Origin: Bacteroidota bacterium
Lineage (GTDB): Bacteria; Bacteroidota; Bacteroidia; Chitinophagales; Chitinophagaceae
Direction: 5' to 3'
Assembly: GCA_028877045.1 (NCBI GenBank)
Contig: JAGWPQ010000437.1
Location: forward strand, 1 to 7,478
DNA: 7,478 nucleotides
This document shows, in pieces, positions 5,201 through 7,478 of the stretch (position 1 is its first letter; every line of letters starts with the position of its first letter). Under the pieces are notes generated by a model. The model did no database searches. It was not told the origin of the DNA and worked only from the letters and a program-made list of their open reading frames with translations. Made by a program: the position numbers and the translations under genes.

Positions 5201-6502
5201 ATGAAACATATTCTCCTTTTTGGTGCAGGAAAATCTGCCACCGTATTGATCGATTATTTAAAAACTATTACCACCGAAAAAAATTGGAAAGTCATTGTTG
5301 CAGATAATGACCTTGCTGCTGCACAATTAAAAGTGGGAGAACATGATCTGGTAAAAGCTGTTCAACTTAATATCAATAACGAATCAGAACGCAAACAATT
5401 AATAGCGCAAGCCGATCTGGTTATTTCGATGATGCCGCCATCGTTGCACTATCTGGTGGCATTGGATTGCATTGAATTTAAAAAACATTTACTCACTGCT
5501 TCTTATGTTGACGAAAAAATTAAGAATGATGAATTAAGAATTAAGAATTCCGGCGCATTGTTTTTATATGAGATGGGCTTAGATCCCGGCATCGATCACA
5601 TGAGTGCCATGCAAATCATTCACCGTATCAAAAATGATGGCGGTAAGATCATATCATTCAAATCTCATTGCGGCGGATTGGTGGCACCCGAAAGCGATAA
5701 CAATCCCTGGCATTATAAAATAAGCTGGAATCCACGCAATGTGGTACTGGCCGGAAAAGCAGGTGCCATTTATAAAGAACAAAACAAAATCGTTGAAAAA
5801 AAATATCAATTATTATTTCAACAATGCGATCAGGTTGAAATAAAAGGATTGGGAAATCTGGCTTATTATCCCAACCGCGATTCGTTGAGTTATATTCCTT
5901 TGTATCAATTAGAAGAAGGCGAAACCTTTATCCGCACTACATTGCGCTATCCTTCTTTTTGTGAAGGATGGAAATATATCGTGGATCTGCAATTGACCGA
6001 TGAAGAAAAAAAATATCAAACAAACGGAATGAGTTTTCATCAATTCTTCAAACAATATTTTACAGAACATCATGTGCAGGATATATTAATGGAAGCTTCA
6101 AAAAAAGATAAAATTGTTGTTCAATTAAAATACCTGGGATTATTTGATGATGAATTGATCAATGCCGGCGAATGCAGTGCCGCCGATGTGCTGCAAATTT
6201 TATTGGAGAAAAAATTAGTGTTGCAAAAAGCTGATAAAGATATGATCGTGATGCTGCACGAATTTGAATACGAGATTGCCGGCAAACAAAAAATAATCAA
6301 CAGCAGTTTGGTTGTAAAAGGCGATGATAGTTTAAGAACAGCAATGGCAAAAACGGTTGGGCTTCCATTAGGCATTGCAGCAAAATTAATTTTAGAAGGA
6401 AAGATCACCGAAACAGGTTTGCATATTCCGGTCGTTCCAAATATTTACGAACCGCTATTACATGAATTAAAAAACTTTGGAATTAAATTTATTGAATCGT
6501 AG
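5201..6502 (+). CDS. Saccharopine dehydrogenase family protein (Lys9/LKR-SDH type)
   Basis: A cytoplasmic oxidoreductase, 433 residues, the normal size for this family (yeast Lys9 is about 446). Family members interconvert saccharopine with glutamate and aminoadipate semialdehyde using NAD(P). The N-terminus is a Rossmann fold, ILLFGAGKSATVL (4-16) with the GxGxxA dinucleotide motif; Asp35 at the end of the second strand (VIVADND) suggests NAD rather than NADP. Family hallmarks follow: ADLVISMMPP (71-80), GLDPGIDHM (126-134), SHCGGLVAPESDNNPWHYK (155-173) and, in the C-terminal half, VGLPLGIAAKLILEGKI (386-402). Gly158-Gly159 with the APE segment marks the Lys9/SDH type rather than the general reductase superfamily. 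The ATG gives a full Rossmann start and has no Shine-Dalgarno site. It stands alone, divergent from gyrA and convergent with tilS; no lysine-ketoglutarate reductase is in view, so lysine catabolism is likely but not shown. Residues 106-118 are encoded by a 7-bp tandem repeat. Confidence 0.95.
   Translation: MKHILLFGAGKSATVLIDYLKTITTEKNWKVIVADNDLAAAQLKVGEHDLVKAVQLNINNESERKQLIAQADLVISMMPPSLHYLVALDCIEFKKHLLTASYVDEKIKNDELRIKNSGALFLYEMGLDPGIDHMSAMQIIHRIKNDGGKIISFKSHCGGLVAPESDNNPWHYKISWNPRNVVLAGKAGAIYKEQNKIVEKKYQLLFQQCDQVEIKGLGNLAYYPNRDSLSYIPLYQLEEGETFIRTTLRYPSFCEGWKYIVDLQLTDEEKKYQTNGMSFHQFFKQYFTEHHVQDILMEASKKDKIVVQLKYLGLFDDELINAGECSAADVLQILLEKKLVLQKADKDMIVMLHEFEYEIAGKQKIINSSLVVKGDDSLRTAMAKTVGLPLGIAAKLILEGKITETGLHIPVVPNIYEPLLHELKNFGIKFIES
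5518..5552 (+). repeat. Intragenic 7-bp tandem repeat, five units
   Basis: Five consecutive heptamers lie within the dehydrogenase gene. Units 1, 3 and 4 are exactly AATTAAG, unit 2 is AATGATG and unit 5 is AATTCCG. They encode residues 106-118, with the phrase NDELRIKN, between the Rossmann half and the conserved GLDPG motif. The array does not break the frame, and from memory of the family the distance from ASYV to GLDPG is of ordinary length, so it seems to have replaced or overwritten a surface helix rather than lengthened it. Confidence 0.75.
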
Positions 6503-6611
6503 AGAATAATTGTGTTTTTATGTTATGAACTTTCGTGCAAAGCTAAGCTGCAGTTGCGTCGCACTCTTGTACGCTTTGTTCTATATTCAGCTATCGAGAA
6601 AAATTAATTCA
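6503..6611. other. Convergent spacer with a GC-richer block
   Basis: The 109 bp between the convergent dehydrogenase and tilS genes contain no ORF. Positions 6531-6600 are about 44% GC (31 of 70), clearly above the very AT-rich flanks. CAAAGC (6538-6543) pairs with GCTTTG (6573-6578) across a 29-nt loop, and GTGC (6535-6538) could pair with GCAC (6561-6564). Neither is followed by a good T tract, so a shared terminator is not demonstrated. The composition makes a dispersed extragenic repeat a reasonable guess. Confidence 0.3.
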
Positions 6612-7478
6612 TTACTCTTTCAAAGAAAAATCAATCTTCAAAATATTTTTTGTAGAACTTGTTATTTTAAACCGGTCATCAATCCGTAAACCAATTACCC
6701 AAACAATCTTTTTATTGCTTTCGATCACCCATACCTTTTCTTTATCGGTTGCAGATAATTTTTGATCGATAAAAAAACGGTTCAACTTCTTTTTCTTTTG
6801 CATACCCAACGGATAAAAATAATCGCCTTGTTTCCGTGTTCGCAGCATCAGCGGAAAAGTAATCTTATCTAAATCGATGTGAATCGTAAATCGGGAATCG
6901 GGAATCGCAAGTTGGGTAGATACAATTTCGAAATGCAATTCACCATTCGCAAAAATTACTTTCTTCTCTCCTGCCTCAATTAAAATATGTTGCGCCTCGT
7001 TTGCTTGTAGCGGCGCAATGATGATCCACTTCCTGTTTTTAATAATTCGATGTGTGGCCGATTGAATAGAACTTCCGTTATCTGCATCCAGTAATTTAAT
7101 TACTTCGGTTGTTTGTGGAGATGAAAAATTAAAATCCTTGATGATCTCCCAAACGATTGTATGAAGCGGTTCAGTCTTTTTTAATTTTAAAACAGGAATA
7201 TGAATTTCATTTCCTTTTTGTTCCATCAATTTTTTGCGATGCAGCTGAATGGCTTGACTGTACAGCATTTCAGCTTCATTGAACCTTTCGATATTGCTTA
7301 AAATATTTTCTTCGGCATTACTGAAAATCTCTTTGACAGAAGGAATGAGTTTATTGCGAAAATAATTTCTTGTGTATTTATCCGAACTGTTTGATGAATC
7401 TTCGACGAATGATAAATTATTTTCTCTGGCATAATGCAGCAACTCTTCTTTTCGGAAATTCAATAAAGGACGGATTAA
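6612..7478 (-). CDS. tilS: tRNA(Ile)-lysidine synthase, C-terminal part (cut by window edge)
   Basis: TilS ligates lysine to C34 of tRNA-Ile(CAU) with ATP, changing its codon reading from AUG to AUA and its charging from Met to Ile; it is cytoplasmic and essential in most bacteria. The 288 visible residues are open to the right end of the window, beginning LIRPLLNFRKEEL; a TTG at 7463 is internal and not the start. Seen in order: RPLL (3-6), DSSN (27-30) and YTRNYFRN (35-42) from the end of the catalytic domain, a helical middle part, and the C-terminal substrate-binding domain with KQGDYFYPLGM (216-226), KKLNRFFIDQK (230-240) and VWVIGLRIDDRFKI (259-272). The family is usually about 430-460 residues in this phylum, so roughly 150 N-terminal residues, including the SGGxDS PP-loop, lie outside. 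Residues 188-201 are encoded by a 7-bp tandem repeat. It converges with the dehydrogenase gene. Confidence 0.95.
   Translation of the reverse strand, partial: LIRPLLNFRKEELLHYARENNLSFVEDSSNSSDKYTRNYFRNKLIPSVKEIFSNAEENILSNIERFNEAEMLYSQAIQLHRKKLMEQKGNEIHIPVLKLKKTEPLHTIVWEIIKDFNFSSPQTTEVIKLLDADNGSSIQSATHRIIKNRKWIIIAPLQANEAQHILIEAGEKKVIFANGELHFEIVSTQLAIPDSRFTIHIDLDKITFPLMLRTRKQGDYFYPLGMQKKKKLNRFFIDQKLSATDKEKVWVIESNKKIVWVIGLRIDDRFKITSSTKNILKIDFSLKE
6881..6915 (-). repeat. Intragenic 7-bp tandem repeat in tilS
   Basis: On the plus strand the heptamers GAATCGT, AAATCGG, GAATCGG and GAATCGC follow one another from 6881 to 6908, with a decayed fifth unit AAGTTGG to 6915. On the coding strand the unit is about CCGATTC. 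It encodes QLAIPDSRFTIH in the link just before IDLDKITFPL, the first strand of the C-terminal domain, and leaves the frame intact. The unit differs in sequence from the AATTAAG array in the neighbouring gene but has the same length and nearly the same copy number. Confidence 0.72.

Noticed and set aside
5518..5552. CRISPR-like or insertion-sequence remnant
   Set aside because: Units are contiguous 7-mers without spacers, terminal inverted repeats or target-site duplication.
7461..7463. TTG as the start codon of tilS
   Set aside because: The frame is open to the window edge and the upstream codons LIRPL continue the conserved TilS RPLL motif, so the TTG is an internal Leu.

Overview
The window looks like chromosomal DNA from a member of the Bacteroidota, most likely the Chitinophagaceae/Sphingobacteriales side. 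Reasons: AT-rich genes with few clear Shine-Dalgarno sites, a TAnnTTTG-type -7 promoter box, a secreted TPR protein following gyrA, and GyrA and TilS sequences that read as Bacteroidota-like. No phage, transposon, CRISPR, rRNA or tRNA is visible. It is mainly a housekeeping region with an odd non-coding stretch on the left.

Layout from left to right. (1) A small minus-strand gene (4-402) encodes a winged-helix-like domain plus one C-terminal membrane helix; a perfect 7-bp inverted repeat lies in its likely promoter. (2) A mostly non-coding stretch (403-878) holds three intrinsic-terminator hairpins (466-494, 694-725, 831-859). Between them are a short broken reading frame on the minus strand (537-629), three copies of TTATTTTAC in mixed orientation, and an unproven 25-residue plus-strand ORF (740-817). 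(3) A minus-strand operon holds gyrA (2280-4955) and, 15 bp downstream, an exported TPR protein (879-2264), ended by the strong hairpin at 831-859. (4) The 245-bp divergent region (4956-5200) contains a consensus DnaA box embedded in a 12-bp palindrome, and a -7 box placed so close to the next start codon that the transcript is probably leaderless. (5) A saccharopine dehydrogenase-family gene runs on the plus strand (5201-6502). (6) A 109-bp convergent spacer contains a block richer in GC than its flanks. (7) The C-terminal two-thirds of tilS lies on the minus strand (6612-7478) and is cut by the window edge.

The genes do not form one pathway. GyrA introduces negative supercoils into DNA, TilS makes lysidine in tRNA-Ile, and the dehydrogenase belongs to lysine/saccharopine metabolism. 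The least ordinary signal is that the two convergent genes at the right each carry, inside the coding sequence and in frame, a short tandem array with a 7-bp unit (5518-5552 and 6881-6915). The two units are different. Because 7 is not a multiple of 3, each array is read through all three codon phases and a perfect array would encode a 7-residue repeat. This suggests a dispersed heptamer-repeat family that can settle inside essential genes. Other points worth checking are the terminator-bounded non-coding stretch, the DnaA box between gyrA and the dehydrogenase, and a Mycobacterium-like Ala in the quinolone-resistance region of GyrA.
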